From Mesocentrotus franciscanus (taxonomy: Eukaryota; Echinodermata; Echinoidea; Camarodonta; Strongylocentrotidae), in assembly GCA_037976565.1 (NCBI GenBank), contig CP137675.1:24878831-24942830 (forward strand): a stretch of DNA of 64,000 nt, written 5' to 3'. Made by a program: the position numbers and the translations under genes. Below are positions 49,315-56,235 of the stretch, in pieces; the stretch's first letter is position 1; each line of letters starts with the position of its first letter. A model generated the notes under the pieces. It had not been told where the DNA came from and made no database searches. It saw nothing but the letters and a program-made list of their open reading frames with translations.

Positions 49315-50199
49315 TACTCCCCAACTTTCTCTTTCACTCTCTCTATCTCTGTCTGTCTGTCCGTCTGTCTCTCTCACTCACTCACTCCCCCCACTCTCTC
49401 TTTCTCTTTTGTTTCCTTTGTATTATTAGGTTCATGTCATTTTCAGCAAGATAAGAGTCAAGTTCTCTTTTGATACTGCATAATCAACTTTCTAAATAAC
49501 TTCAAGACACTTCTATTCACAATATAATCACATGACCAGTACATGTACTCGACTTTTATCTTCACATACCTCTCACTAAAATAAAAGATTAAGGGTGCGT
49601 TCAAGTGACACTTTTTCACCCTAGAAATGCAGTTTCAAAGACGTTTAATTTAAAACATGGTTGCGTTCAAGTGATTTCAAGTGATTTTTCATCGGTCGTA
49701 AAAATAAACGTGTTTCAAAACGCAAACATGAAACGCAAACATGAAATGCTGAAAAAGATGCGTTTTGTAAAAATCGCTTGAACGGCGCAACGGAGATCCC
49801 AATCATGATTCTATGACGTCATTATCCTGGCCTGCTTCCGGTTCAAAACAGCAGCCGACAGTCCACCGTAAACAAATTCAGAAAGCGCGCACGGTGGTTG
49901 ATCTATACTTCCTGGGTCAAACTGAGCAGTGGCTGGGTTGAAATGGGCGAGAATCAGCGTTGATGGAAAATCGCTTGAACGATCTCCCGCAGTAACCGTG
50001 CTTTGTAACGGCCTTTTGATTTGTGATTCTAGCTTCAAAAAAAATCGCCTGAACGCACCATAAAACCAATCAAAAGCTAACTTACTTGAAGGATGAAAAG
50101 GATGAGGAAGTAGAAGTTGGCTATCCTCAAAAACTGCTCCAAGAGGTTGATGGGAAGGAAAGTGAGAATGTTGTACTTGGACGTCTTGATGTAATTATT
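25678..50199 (-). CDS. ATP8B: P4-ATPase phospholipid flippase, ATP8B2/ATP8B4-like (22 exons, N-terminus missing)
   Basis: Membrane P-type ATPase moving phospholipid from the outer to the cytosolic leaflet, expected with a CDC50/TMEM30 partner; the lipid cannot be read from sequence. The 22 exons listed below total 3567 nt (1188 residues plus stop) and every junction keeps frame. Visible motifs, numbered from the first visible residue: PISL at 308-311 (the P4 form of helix 4), actuator DGET at 139-142, phosphorylation site DKTGTLTQ with Asp361, nucleotide-domain KGAD at 528-531, LTGDK at 641-645, [11 protein letters not shown] at 780-790, and ten membrane segments. The C-terminal tail holds GYAFAHQEG (about 1122-1130), the conserved tail motif linked to autoinhibition in P4-ATPases. 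Subfamily choice rests on remembered ATP8B sequences (VYDQWFIT-like, [10 protein letters not shown]). Perhaps 30-70 N-terminal residues are missing. One intron uses a GC donor, and a broken copy of exon 16 sits in intron 15. Confidence 0.95.
26552..26835. mobile_element. Inverted-repeat element with TTAA duplication, intron 21
   Basis: 284 bp flanked by TTAA (26548-26551 and 26836-26839). Left terminus AGGGAGTGTAACATAGCAA; right terminus inverse ATGGAGTGTAGCATGACAAG. The interior is relatively GC- and CpG-rich. No transposase. Confidence 0.75.
27129..27232 (-). CDS. ATP8B: Flippase exon 21 (GC donor)
   Basis: [20 protein letters not shown] to ILVHVVNLK. The junction to exon 22 keeps phase only with a GC donor: AAG|gcaagt, a good consensus for GC-AG introns. 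The nearest GT, four bases later, would break the frame. Confidence 0.92.
27492..28331. repeat. Large CAT/CTC compound satellite in intron 20
   Basis: About 840 bp of ATC/CAT and CTC units with higher-order pieces such as TTACACATCATCATC and CAACAACACATCCT. Open frames across it (poly-His/Pro and poly-Ile on plus, poly-Met on minus) are artefacts. Confidence 0.97.
28347..28488 (-). CDS. ATP8B: Flippase exon 20
   Basis: [20 protein letters not shown], then [20 protein letters not shown]: loop plus a membrane helix. Acceptor ttgtgcag, donor TG|gtaaga. A roughly 840-bp CAT-type repeat begins about 15 bp into the following intron. Confidence 0.95.
29008..29091 (-). CDS. ATP8B: Flippase exon 19
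   Basis: 28 codons, [20 protein letters not shown] to GIFDQ, in the helix 6-7 region. Acceptor ttctttcag, donor CAG|gtcagt. Confidence 0.95.
29674..29963. mobile_element. Inverted-repeat element in intron 18
   Basis: About 290 bp whose arms match inversely. The left arm has CGCTGGGGTGACAAGACCTT and the right arm read inversely has CTGCTGGGGCGACAAAACCT. The outermost bases (ATAAC / GTTAT) also pair. Confidence 0.7.
30061..30220. mobile_element. Small inverted-end repeat in intron 18
   Basis: AGGACCCTGTC at the left and ACAGGGCTCT at the right, enclosing several GATTGAT / ATCAATC words in both orientations. Could be a short MITE; no clear target duplication. Confidence 0.4.
30271..30494 (-). 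CDS. ATP8B: Flippase exon 18
   Basis: [40 protein letters not shown], then [20 protein letters not shown]: the hinge and membrane helices 5 and 6. Acceptor cccctcag, donor ATG|gtgagt. Confidence 0.97.
30710..30893 (-). CDS. ATP8B: Flippase exon 17
   Basis: P-domain end: [20 protein letters not shown] and [14 protein letters not shown], whose aspartates bind magnesium. Acceptor tgcacag, donor AGA|gtgagt. Confidence 0.97.
31250..31440 (-). repeat. Repeat fragment with SINE-like box A
   Basis: On the minus strand TTGGTCTAGTGGATAAGT resembles the box A word at 8209. The other end has GGCTTTAGCTAAGCTGCC, like GGCTTTAGCCCAGCTACC near 8935. Probably a dispersed repeat. Confidence 0.4.
31577..31864 (-). 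CDS. ATP8B: Flippase exon 16
   Basis: 96 codons: [40 protein letters not shown], a charged linker, then [18 protein letters not shown] is the P-domain motif. Acceptor tttaatag, donor TTG|gtaaga. Confidence 0.96.
32415..32489 (-). pseudogene. Truncated duplicate of flippase exon 16 inside intron 15
   Basis: Reads [20 protein letters not shown] then SCNL, against [20 protein letters not shown] then SCNLLTED in exon 16: 25 codons. An acceptor-like caaag precedes it. It then breaks off into AAAATGGAAACAAGAATGTAA, which closely resembles the intron just after the exon-15 donor (AAACAAGAATGTGAATGA), and has an in-frame stop. The essential glycine of TGDK is isoleucine here. It looks like a decayed internal duplication; inclusion in mRNA would damage the protein. 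Confidence 0.85.
32584..32722 (-). CDS. ATP8B: Flippase exon 15
   Basis: [20 protein letters not shown], then [20 protein letters not shown] and IQNLHK. Acceptor ttcttacag, donor AAG|gtaatc in phase 0. The next 93 bp of intron lead to a broken exon-16 copy. Confidence 0.95.
33250..33347 (-). CDS. ATP8B: Flippase exon 14
   Basis: [20 protein letters not shown] to QQAS, the conserved F-A-x-x-GLRTL motif. Donor TC|gtaagt; the split serine codon is completed in exon 15. Confidence 0.95.
33650..33880 (+). repeat. Dispersed repeat fragment in intron 13
   Basis: Contains CACCTGGGTGGAGAGTGGCA and CCTTGCCAAAGGACACTGAT, words I associate with a common echinoderm dispersed repeat. The family assignment is from memory only. 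Confidence 0.4.
34084..34305 (-). CDS. ATP8B: Flippase exon 13
   Basis: 74 codons with [19 protein letters not shown] and [20 protein letters not shown] contacts the nucleotide in P-type ATPases. Acceptor cttttcag, donor AAT|gtaagt. Confidence 0.96.
34849..34928 (-). CDS. ATP8B: Flippase exon 12
   Basis: Encodes [20 protein letters not shown] and FGFVFK, the SPDE-ALV signature of the nucleotide-binding domain. Acceptor ctccag, donor AAG|gttggt. Confidence 0.95.
35325..36081. mobile_element. Element with GTCTCGCCTGC ends and internal tandem repeats
   Basis: GTCTCGCCTGC at 35325-35335 and its exact inverse at 36071-36081. Inside are about three tandem copies of a 175-190 bp unit starting GACCTTGACTTTGTGACCTG, with AGTCTAAGTTTCATTGAATA and AAAAACTTAACCT. 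A GCC run (36017-36035) lies near the right end. Similar repeats are widespread in marine invertebrates (from memory). Confidence 0.75.
36324..36489 (-). CDS. ATP8B: Flippase exon 11
   Basis: Nucleotide-binding domain: [41 protein letters not shown]. Acceptor catcgcag, donor TG|gtaaaa. Confidence 0.94.
36569..36885. repeat. (TA)n and hairpin region in intron 10
   Basis: A (TA)n run at about 36578-36592, then on the minus strand an AATAAA-bearing end that could be a retroelement 3' end, and an inverted pair GGACTCTCG (36838-36846) / CGAGAGTCC (36877-36885). Origin uncertain. Confidence 0.35.
37618..38141 (+). mobile_element. Possible retroelement 3' end abutting exon 10
   Basis: T- and pyrimidine-rich start, no coding, then CCAATAAAGAAATAATAATA ending in (AAT)n about ten bases from the exon-10 splice donor. 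A LINE-type 3' tail with a microsatellite end is the likeliest source. Confidence 0.4.
38151..38240 (-). CDS. ATP8B: Flippase exon 10
   Basis: 30 codons, [20 protein letters not shown] to MDITE, following the DKTGTLTQ loop. Donor GAG|gtaaaa leads into an (AAT)n tract and a retroelement-like tail. Confidence 0.93.
38628..38790 (-). CDS. ATP8B: Flippase exon 9 (phosphorylation site)
   Basis: [40 protein letters not shown] and LTQ. The aspartate of DKTGT is phosphorylated in each cycle. Acceptor tatgtcag, donor CAG|gtacgg. Confidence 0.97.
39421..39714. mobile_element. GGGTGTTTCAC-family inverted-repeat element, copy 3
   Basis: Starts CGGGGAGTGTTTCACAAAAAC and ends TCTTTGTAAAAACTCC, with inner arms AAGTTGGACTTAACTATGGC and the inverse. 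It lies in intron 8, about 30 bp from exon 8. Confidence 0.85.
39746..39936 (-). CDS. ATP8B: Flippase exon 8
   Basis: Membrane helices 3 and 4: [17 protein letters not shown], then [24 protein letters not shown] in helix 4 is the P4-ATPase hallmark near the lipid path. Donor AC|gtgagt; a nearer GTAACG is not used because it would break phase with exon 9. Confidence 0.95.
40085..40330. repeat. Degenerate GTTCATAATT repeat cluster
   Basis: AGGGTTCATAATTCTGAA recurs four to five times at roughly 35-50 bp steps, and the inverse (AAATTATGAACCCTC) closes the cluster near 40308. Likely a small fold-back element or tandem relic in intron 7. Confidence 0.6.
41002..41134 (-). CDS. ATP8B: Flippase exon 7
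   Basis: Encodes [36 protein letters not shown] and the start of membrane helix 3 (LLNKMVIF). Acceptor gctatag, donor TTT|gtaagt. Confidence 0.95.
41258..41636. repeat. (AGG)n purine tract next to exon 6 donor
   Basis: About 380 bp almost purely purine on the plus strand (GAAG, then GGAGGA units), so polypyrimidine on the transcribed strand. It ends a few bases from the exon-6 5' splice site. Poly-Ser/Pro frames are artefacts. Confidence 0.95.
41639..41753 (-). CDS. ATP8B: Flippase exon 6
   Basis: Encodes [20 protein letters not shown] to IMLRGCR, matching the C-E-x-PNN-x-LDKF and LRGC signatures of the family. Donor AG|gtaagg is followed at once by a long pyrimidine tract on this strand. 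Confidence 0.95.
42049..42378. mobile_element. 330-bp element with TTAA duplication (copy 1)
   Basis: Flanked by TTAA at 42045-42048 and 42379-42382. Starts AGACCTAGTGG and ends CTACTATGTGGCT. A diverged inverse copy is at 55908-56231 (shared words: ATGGGGAATTTGACA, ATTATGATGCAATACACAT). Non-coding. Confidence 0.75.
42468..42550 (-). CDS. ATP8B: Flippase exon 5
   Basis: Encodes [17 protein letters not shown] to LSGFSG, completing the DGETNLK motif. Acceptor tcttttccag, donor CG|gtatgt. Confidence 0.93.
42781..43835. repeat. Eleven-copy 99-bp tandem array
   Basis: The word ACCTGGCAGG starts at 42811, 42910, 43009, 43108, 43207, 43306, 43405, 43504, 43603, 43702 and 43801, exactly 99 bp apart each time. 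Copies differ by a few substitutions. Copies 7-10 alternate two variants (CCAATATAGAGC and CCAAAATATAGC), a 198-bp higher-order unit. Each unit has a short inverted pair, CCAGG / CCTGG. Because 99 is divisible by three, some frames stay open over several copies. It lies in flippase intron 4. Confidence 0.97.
43930..44153. repeat. (ATT)n microsatellite abutting exon 4 donor
   Basis: Interrupted ATT/AAT repeats with GATCATTATTAATAT inserts run up to the GT of the exon-4 splice donor. Poly-Asn frames on the minus strand are artefacts. Confidence 0.95.
44157..44300 (-). CDS. ATP8B: Flippase exon 4
   Basis: Actuator domain: [38 protein letters not shown]. The DGET motif is split, with DG here and ET in exon 5. 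Donor GG|gtaata leads straight into an (AAT)n microsatellite. Confidence 0.95.
44425..44802. mobile_element. TTAA-type element, copy 2 (inverse of 4805-5221)
   Basis: Left end AGATAAGCTTGAGTTCTGG preceded by TTAA (44421-44424); right end ACCAGAGCTCAAGATTAGCTT. Inner words such as CAATCTACTGCAGGATAA and ATGAATTATAGCC match the 4805-5221 copy inversely. The right TTAA is degraded. Confidence 0.7.
44912..45326. mobile_element. Harbinger-like MITE with TTA duplication
   Basis: 415 bp. Termini GGGTGCGTTTATGCTC and its inverse, flanked by TTA at 44909-44911 and 45327-45329. Inside, ACGCTAATCGTAA-type units repeat near the left end. TWA duplications with GGG-type ends fit PIF/Harbinger. Located in intron 3; no transposase. 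Confidence 0.85.
45487..45548 (-). CDS. ATP8B: Flippase exon 3
   Basis: Encodes [21 protein letters not shown], the highly conserved start of the actuator domain. Acceptor taaccacag, donor GA|gtaagt; phase 0 in, phase 2 out. Confidence 0.95.
46131..46278. mobile_element. 148-bp fold-back element in intron 2
   Basis: AATATTGAATGGC with TTAGTGGGA at the left, and TCCCACT with GGCCATTCAATATT at the right. Short non-coding MITE-like unit. Confidence 0.7.
46547..46645 (-). CDS. ATP8B: Flippase exon 2
   Basis: 33 codons, [13 protein letters not shown] to IKDAVDDF, covering membrane helix 2. Acceptor ttttttcag, donor TTT|gtaagt. Confidence 0.95.
48240..49410. repeat. (CTGT)/(CT)-rich minisatellite, 94-95 bp unit
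   Basis: GATCTGGTTGTCTTTCTATG recurs with starts near 48311 (variant), 48390, 48481, 48582, 48676, 48770, 48865, 48960 and 49055; the last five steps are 94-95 bp. Each unit carries TGTACATGGACATGTA and ATCTTTCTCGACTATCTCTG between CTGT runs. A CT run at 49280-49310 follows. Long open frames are artefacts of period and composition. Confidence 0.95.
49593..50060. mobile_element. Harbinger-like MITE with TAA duplication, intron 1
   Basis: 468 bp with ends GGGTGCGTTCAAGTGA and inverse TGGTGCGTTCAGGCGA, flanked by TAA (49590-49592, 50061-50063). The right end sits 25 bp from flippase exon 1, just inside the downstream intron. Confidence 0.85.
50086..50199 (-). CDS. ATP8B: Flippase exon 1 (first one found)
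   Basis: 38 in-phase codons from [10 protein letters not shown] through [12 protein letters not shown] to [10 protein letters not shown]: the conserved entry to membrane helix 1. Acceptor ttcttcttcag, donor CAA|gtaagt. The preceding exon, expected to end near a F-x-Y motif, was not found. Confidence 0.95.
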
Positions 50200-50389
50200 C
50201 TGAAGAAGAAGAGATAACGGGGGAAAATGGATCAAGTTACTGTTGCATGTCGACCGATCTGGAGGCGAATATAAGAAATTCTTTCATTCATTCAAATATG
50301 ATCAGCTTTTAAAAATATGTTTCAAAATTTTGTTTATGCCATTATTACATACATACATTCACTTCATCTTAGGCTAAATTAAAAAAAAA

Positions 50390-50623
50390 CATGTTTAGCG
50401 TCCTGCCTTTTTGAAAAATAGGAAGGAGGAGGCCCTTTTTTTTTCTTCTTTTTTTTCTCAAAATGGCCGCTTGTTACATTTTCCCAGACAGTCGGGCTAT
50501 TTTTCAAGACGGCCGCATTTTTTTTTTTTAAATCAGAAATAGATCGTTTTATCAGTGTTTTCATGTTTTTTCTTTAATTTTTTTTCAAAAAAAATGACAA
50601 AAGGAAGCGGGACGCTAAACATG
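50390..50623. mobile_element. 234-bp inverted-repeat element
   Basis: CATGTTTAGCGTCC at the left and GGGACGCTAAACATG at the right, with T-rich and A-rich inner arms that also pair. GC-rich core with GGCCGC. Non-coding. Confidence 0.8.
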
Positions 50624-51158
50624 TATATTTTTTTAAATGGCCTTAGATGCTGTTTGTTAAAAAAATATTTACAATTAATCTTCACTTGTGTGCATATATA
50701 CATACAACAGAAGTACACTATACATGTACATGTATATTCTATTTTTATACAGTTTTTGTTCAGTTCAGTTTGGTTTACAGGTCTGTTTTGATTATGGTAT
50801 ACATGCACATGGAATTTGTGCTTTACCTTTCTACCAAATTGTGTCTACTGGGAGAATATTCTACACAAAACACTGTTTGTTCATATACAGGATTCAATAT
50901 TTTCATAAAAAACACTACATCATATAGTTTATAGAAAAAAATGTATTGGAGAAAAAACTTGACAATCACCTCAGCAAAACCCAATATCATATCCAATATG
51001 TGAACACTGAATTCAGAAGCAGAAGTCATTAACAAAAGTAAATATTTCTTTCTCCATTTCAGCTATCCCAGCAGAAAGAAAGGACTATCCTTTATTAGAC
51101 CATTACTCTAGATAACAAATTATGCATAACTATACATATACATGTATATATATATATA

Positions 51159-51519
51159 GGCCCATTTACACAGCCCTGAAACCATTATTTTGCCATTTAC
51201 ACTACTGGAAAAAACCCAAAGAAACCATTGGTGTTCAATAATTATGGTTTTTTGTGTGTGTGAATTCTGTGCATGAGCCACTTGTCCCTGCACTGCATGC
51301 GTTAACACTGAAGCGAGGACAGTCACATGACTAAAAACCGAAATTATTCACTGGTGTTTTTTAGACTGAGCATTTGTACTGTTAAAACCAGAGAAGTTTC
51401 TGCTGGCGTTTAAAAAAAAAAAAACACACTCCAGTAGTGGATTTTGCTGAGCAACATTTGACGAAACACCGAAATGTTAGAAAAACCGGCAATTCTTGCT
51501 TGCCGTGTAAACGCAGCTA
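51159..51519. mobile_element. TTTACAC-ended repeat, copy 1
   Basis: Left GGCCCATTTACAC, right GTGTAAACGCAGC. Internal AACCGAAATTATTCACTGGT and CACACTCCAGTAGTGGATTT match a second copy at about 61870-62225. Confidence 0.65.
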
Positions 51520-52051
51520 ATGGCACTATTCATAAAACATCAAATTAAATTAATTTATTTAGCAGGATATACTATCATCGATTAATGGCTCGACGAGAAG
51601 GATACTCCAGAGGCGAGACAATTAATAATGCATGGATATAAATCACTGCTATCATTTTCCATCAAGCATGTAATGAAATAGCTTAAGCTTTGATTGCGCT
51701 CCACTTTGATAAATTCCCACACGAGAGTGACATAATTGATAAAACAAATATACAAATGTGTACTTCTCAAGTTAATTCAGCTTTCAATTCTGAGATGCAC
51801 ACACAGTGCACTCAAAGTTGTTTCCCATGCTCTCTATTTATTGGCTTCCAGGCGGAGTCAAATATTTGTTTTCTTTTGGTCTAGCGCTCAGATATGAAGT
51901 TCATATTTAATGCAGTGTACTTCTAGGATATTTAGAGAACGTTTTATTTTAATCTTTTACGCTGCAATGGCTTTAAATAGAAATGATGTGTTTATGTACA
52001 TGTACACATCCATGTCCCTTGTTTCAGTTTCTACAGGCAGGTTATTCAACA

Positions 52052-52667
52052 TACCGTAAATCTCTGTGTATAAGACGCACTTTTTCCCGCCGAAATTTTT
52101 TTCGAAAGTCGGGGGTGCGTCTTATACACGAGTACAATTTTTATGCCCCTCCACAAGGCACTGTGCCTGGCAATGTCCCCCAGCTCAGTCATACCACTCA
52201 GAAACTAGAACAACACTACCTGAATGTCTGATTTTTGTTTAGACTTTGAGGAAAATTTGTCTGTCATCTTTAGTTAAAAAAAAACTAATTATCAGAATAA
52301 TGAACATTTGTTTTTAAAACTAAATGTTCATTATTCTGGTAGCTTCATTCAACATTGTTACTATTATTTGTGACAAGTTCATTATTCTGATAACTTCATT
52401 GTTACTATTATTTGTGACAAGTTCATTATTCTGATAACTTCATTTTTACTATTATTTGTGACAAGTTCACAAGCAAAAATTGGCGCCTCCAACTGCACCT
52501 CGCAGTAAAATGAAGGTCCTTTCCCGCGTGGGTTTTTGAACATGGACCTGGCTTGCTGCCTACGGAGTCGGGCAAAAAAAAAATAATAATAATAAAGTTA
52601 TTTATTTATTTATTTTTTTCTTGGCCCCCAAAATAGGGGTGCGTCTTATACACAGAAATTTACGGTA
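52052..52667. mobile_element. 616-bp element with TACCGTAAAT ends
   Basis: Ends are 29-nt inverted repeats with one mismatch: TACCGTAAAT, a variable base, then TCTGTGTATAAGACGCAC. Inside are an inverted pair around 52289-52341 (AGAATAATGAACATTT and inverse), a tandem of TGACAAGTTCATTATTCTGA units (about 44-51 bp, to 52468), and a TTTA run. TATAAGACGCAC-type ends occur in many animal genomes (from memory). Confidence 0.85.
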
Positions 52668-53841
52668 AACAAATCAACTCTAAAAAGAAATATTGTAGTT
52701 GATTTAACCTTCATGAATGTTAATTTTGTGTGTGTAATGTAAATGTATGCATACGTACATGTATGTCTCCATCAAAATGTGAACGATTCTTAAATGCCTA
52801 CATGTCCATCCTATCACTTCATTCAGTAATAGGATGTAGGCATACAAGTACAATTCACGGGGAGGGTCACTTGCCAAAATATCAACTTTCCTGTTCCTAA
52901 ATTTTGTGAGTTAGTAATGTAATTTTGTAATTTGTAAATTTGATTGTGGCTTGTCAAATATCAACTTTCCTGTTCCTGAATTTTGTGAGTTAGTAATGTA
53001 ATTTTGTAATCAAACTAAACTAGATTTAATTTTTTTTTAGAACATATGTAGTCATTGCCCAGTAATTCCAAAATATTTTGTTGAAGTTGGCTGCAGCCCC
53101 CCACCCCACCTTTTACACCTACATGCATAGTGTGAAGTTTCTGTGTGAAACATATTCCTCTCATGGTTGAGCCTTCAATGTTCACGAGATTGCATTTTAC
53201 AAATTTCCAGATGAAAGTGCATCTAGGCCAACTAATCAAACCATACAATGGTCATGCCATGGGCATACATGTATATATTTGGCTAGTAAATGGTGGCCAA
53301 ATTTGATTGTGGCTTCCCAAATTCGAAGCGGCTTGGGTCATAAATGTATACGAGCACAAATCAATTTGAACTCGCATGCTGCAATCACTCAACACCATGG
53401 CATAATGCAAAATTATTTCATTGTTCCATGAAAAGTGCAATGTACGCAGATGCCACGCTATACAACAATATGCCAATGTGCGTCACTAACGAATAGAAAG
53501 AATAAAGAATTGTAATACTTTGAGTATTACATTCAATTTTCTGTTACAACCCCCTAATTGGAAAAGCTTTTCAATACTGTTTGCAAACACATCGGTATAA
53601 CCATGGAAACCAATTGTTTTAATAATAGCCTGATACAAACTGTACTTCATCGATGAAGAACTTCTATCCGAGAGGCAGCTACACATGAATTCTCCTGATT
53701 GATTTATTGAAAAAGCTAAATTTAAACCCGGGTCATATTGACAACACTGACGTCGAGAGAGAGAGTTCAACGTGACGTGCTGTTTGTGGATGAACCGCTA
53801 ATTGGCAAAACGAGTGTGAGAGAGAAGAATAGTGGGTTTAA

Positions 53842-54364
53842 AGGTACTATGTCCCATTTGCAGGCCAAAAAAATGAAAAGGTTAAATTCCAACGGCATTT
53901 GAAAGATAATACTAATTTAGAACTTCCCTGAAAATAAAAGGGGCTTGAAAATGTCTTTAAGTTATAACTACTATTAGTTGTCGAATCGACTAAGTGCTAC
54001 CAAATCAGTAAGTAATAGTCTGATTTTCAGACCATTGTATTGAATGGTCGTACGTTTTATGATGCGCAAAGATTCAATCAGTTTAATTTTGGCCATTACA
54101 AGAAGTGGGTTATTGATGTAGACAAATGTCATGTACCCTTTACAGCTCATTTTATGTATGTTATTACCAAAGAAGAAAAAGCCAGTCAGTCACTCAATAG
54201 TGTCTGACAGTGAAGTCTAGCAAGTAAACGGGTTTCCTTGCATAATTTGAATATTAGGACACTGCTAACGTTTAAATTTCACAGATAGGACATACATGAC
54301 ATATCCATAATTCCTGCAAAGTTTTACAGAATTTGATGTTGGCTGCAAAAGGGACATAGTATCT
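53842..54364 (+). mobile_element. AGGTACTATG-family TTAA element, copy 1
   Basis: 523 bp flanked by TTAA (53838-53841, 54365-54368). Left AGGTACTATGTCCCATTTGC, right inverse AGATACTATGTCCCTTTTGC. Shared internal words: TTCCAACGGCATTTGAAAGA, TGGCCATTACAAG, CACTCAATAGTGTCTGACA. Confidence 0.85.
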
Positions 54365-54469
54365 TTAATATGAAATGGCATTCAAACTGGTTACATTGGT
54401 TTACATGTAACACGTAGGGCCAATGTGTTTCCATCAAAAAATTTCAGGGGGGTGTTTCATAAAGACTAA

Positions 54470-54587
54470 AGCCTCGGTCACAAATGCCATTACGAACTGC
54501 TACGAACGCCGAACGATTTTCAGACAATGGAAAAACAGGGAGATTCGTACGAAATTATAGTTCGTACGGACCTTTGTGACCGTAGCA
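54470..54587. mobile_element. 118-bp MITE nested in copy 4
   Basis: Ends AGCCTCGGTCACAAA and inverse TGCTACGGTCACAAA. Flanks TAA / TTA. The host arm reads AAAGACTAAGATCGAC in other copies, so the insertion point is clear. Confidence 0.8.
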
Positions 54588-54822
54588 TTAGATCGACTTT
54601 AAGTTGGACTTAACTATGGCAGGCCATTCATGCCACCAGTTGCTCTCACTATTGGTCTCTCAATTATGATCTTTAGATAATATTTTTTCCTTCAATAATG
54701 AACTATCAAAAAATGTAAATTCTGTAGATTTGTGACCATGATTTGTATGTCCCTTGAGAGACCAATGCCAGTATTTAAAGTGGTGTGAGCAAACAGTGGC
54801 ATGAATGGCCTGCCATAGTTAA

Positions 54823-55220
54823 AGATAAAAACCAGTTCTGGTCATGCGATTTTATTGTGAATGAAACGTTGTGGAATCGTTCAGAAAAGGTTGATCATCT
54901 AGCATATAAGTATTGGTGTGTACTGCAAGGTTCTGAAATCATCAAAATGATAAGAAATTTGGCCCAGTCTTGGGAAAGTTACAAGCACTGTACACAGAAA
55001 GATGTATATAGGACTACGCGACCACGTGCGCGATATCTATTTGGTCCCAATAGATATAATAATTTACCAAATATATCAATTAGTAGGCGGTTTCCCGACT
55101 TTCCCGGCAAAATTTGTATCATCACGTATTAGTCAAAACATATTCTTTCACATGATTGGTAATGAGAGCTTCCATTTCATTTTTTTGAGAGAGGGGCGTT
55201 TCCAAAACTGGCCTTTACCT
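54823..55220. mobile_element. AGGTATAGACC-family TTAA element, copy 1
   Basis: 398 bp. TTAA at 54819-54822 and 55221-55224. Contains ACCAGTTCTGGTCATGCGAT and GGGGCGTTTCCAAAACTGGC. Inverse of the copy at 60182-60573. The host sequence CATAG-TTAA-GTC is continuous when it is removed. Confidence 0.85.
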
Positions 55221-55533
55221 TTAAGTCTAACTTAAAATCGATCTTAGTCTTTGAGAAACACCCCCCCCCCCCCCCCCCCCAGGACTACAGATCTGCAAGA
55301 AACACATGGACAGCATTATGCTGCAGTACCTAAAGTATATTTTGGCAACAAAATGGGTTCTGCATGATACATGAACTACTACGTAATGTTCTTAAATGTC
55401 ATGAATGACAGAGAGAGTCAATGAAACATTCAGTTTGTGGCTGAAACGATAATTGCCATAACGAGCATGAAGGAGAAGAGGATGGTAAAATGTCAGATTA
55501 CACAGGGAACACTTTTAAAGTCACATACATGTA

Positions 55534-55877
55534 AGGCCTGTCTTCATCAGCTTGAGATTGCCAAATAACCTGCTATTTTAACTATCCCGATCGCAAATTA
55601 TTCAGCTAATTTGCGTCTTCATCAGCCCGCAGTTGCAATTAGCAGGATATATGGTCGAGATAATTATCCCAAGATATCTTGGGCTAGTTTGTAAAATATC
55701 CCACTATTTGTCCGGTGCGTCTTCACCAGCCCGAAGACTCGCGAACGCTGAGTCAAATATCTCAAGCTAATTTCTGGAGGTCGAGTTTCTAGCTGATGAA
55801 GACGCGATTTGTAACTTCAGGCTTATTTCCCAAATCAGAAATAGCGGGCTATTTGGCAATGTCGAGCTGATGAAGGC
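55534..55877. mobile_element. MITE with CTTCATCAGC ends
   Basis: 344 bp; left AGGCCTGTCTTCATCAGC and inner GAGATTGCCAAATAACC, right inverse GCCTTCATCAGCTCGACATT. Direct repeat ATACATGTA on both sides (55525-55533, 55878-55886) may be a target duplication, though that word is common here. Confidence 0.75.
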
Positions 55878-55907
55878 ATACATGTACCTAATGTAATCAT
55901 GTGTCCA

Positions 55908-56231
55908 TGTGTATTGCATCATAATTCCCTGACACTAGATTTGGTTGAAGTACCAATTAATGTTTTTGTGTATCTGCAAAGGTTTCTGAAGCAGTGAACC
56001 TGTGGTCCCACCAGAAAATACTTCAACTTGCCTAAATCTCGAGGATGAGGGAAATTTGATACAGTGATGAGAATTCCATAAGGTGGTAGGCTAGGGCACG
56101 GCGTATTGCACAAGACCCGTCTGTCATAAAAGTGAAGTCCAATCCTAATAACTGACAACACCTATTATTGGATAAACACCAGAATGGTGTCAAATTCCCC
56201 ATGAAAATCCAACTACATGTACTATGTGTCT
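55908..56231. mobile_element. Inverse, diverged copy of the 42049-42378 element
   Basis: Shares GTGTATTGCATCATAATT, TGTCAAATTCCCCATGA and the ACTATGTGTCT terminus. It directly adjoins the next element, sharing one TTAA (56232-56235). Confidence 0.7.
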
Positions 56232-56235
56232 TTAA

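Larger units (their letters stand above)
54447..55280. mobile_element. GGGTGTTTCAC-family element, copy 4, holding two other elements
   Basis: Left end GGGGTGTTTCATAAAGAC, right end GTCTTTGAGAAACACC with a 20-C run replacing the terminal C block. The left arm is split by the 118-bp element 54470-54587, and the right arm by the TTAA element 54823-55220. Without them it matches copies 1 and 3. Confidence 0.85.
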
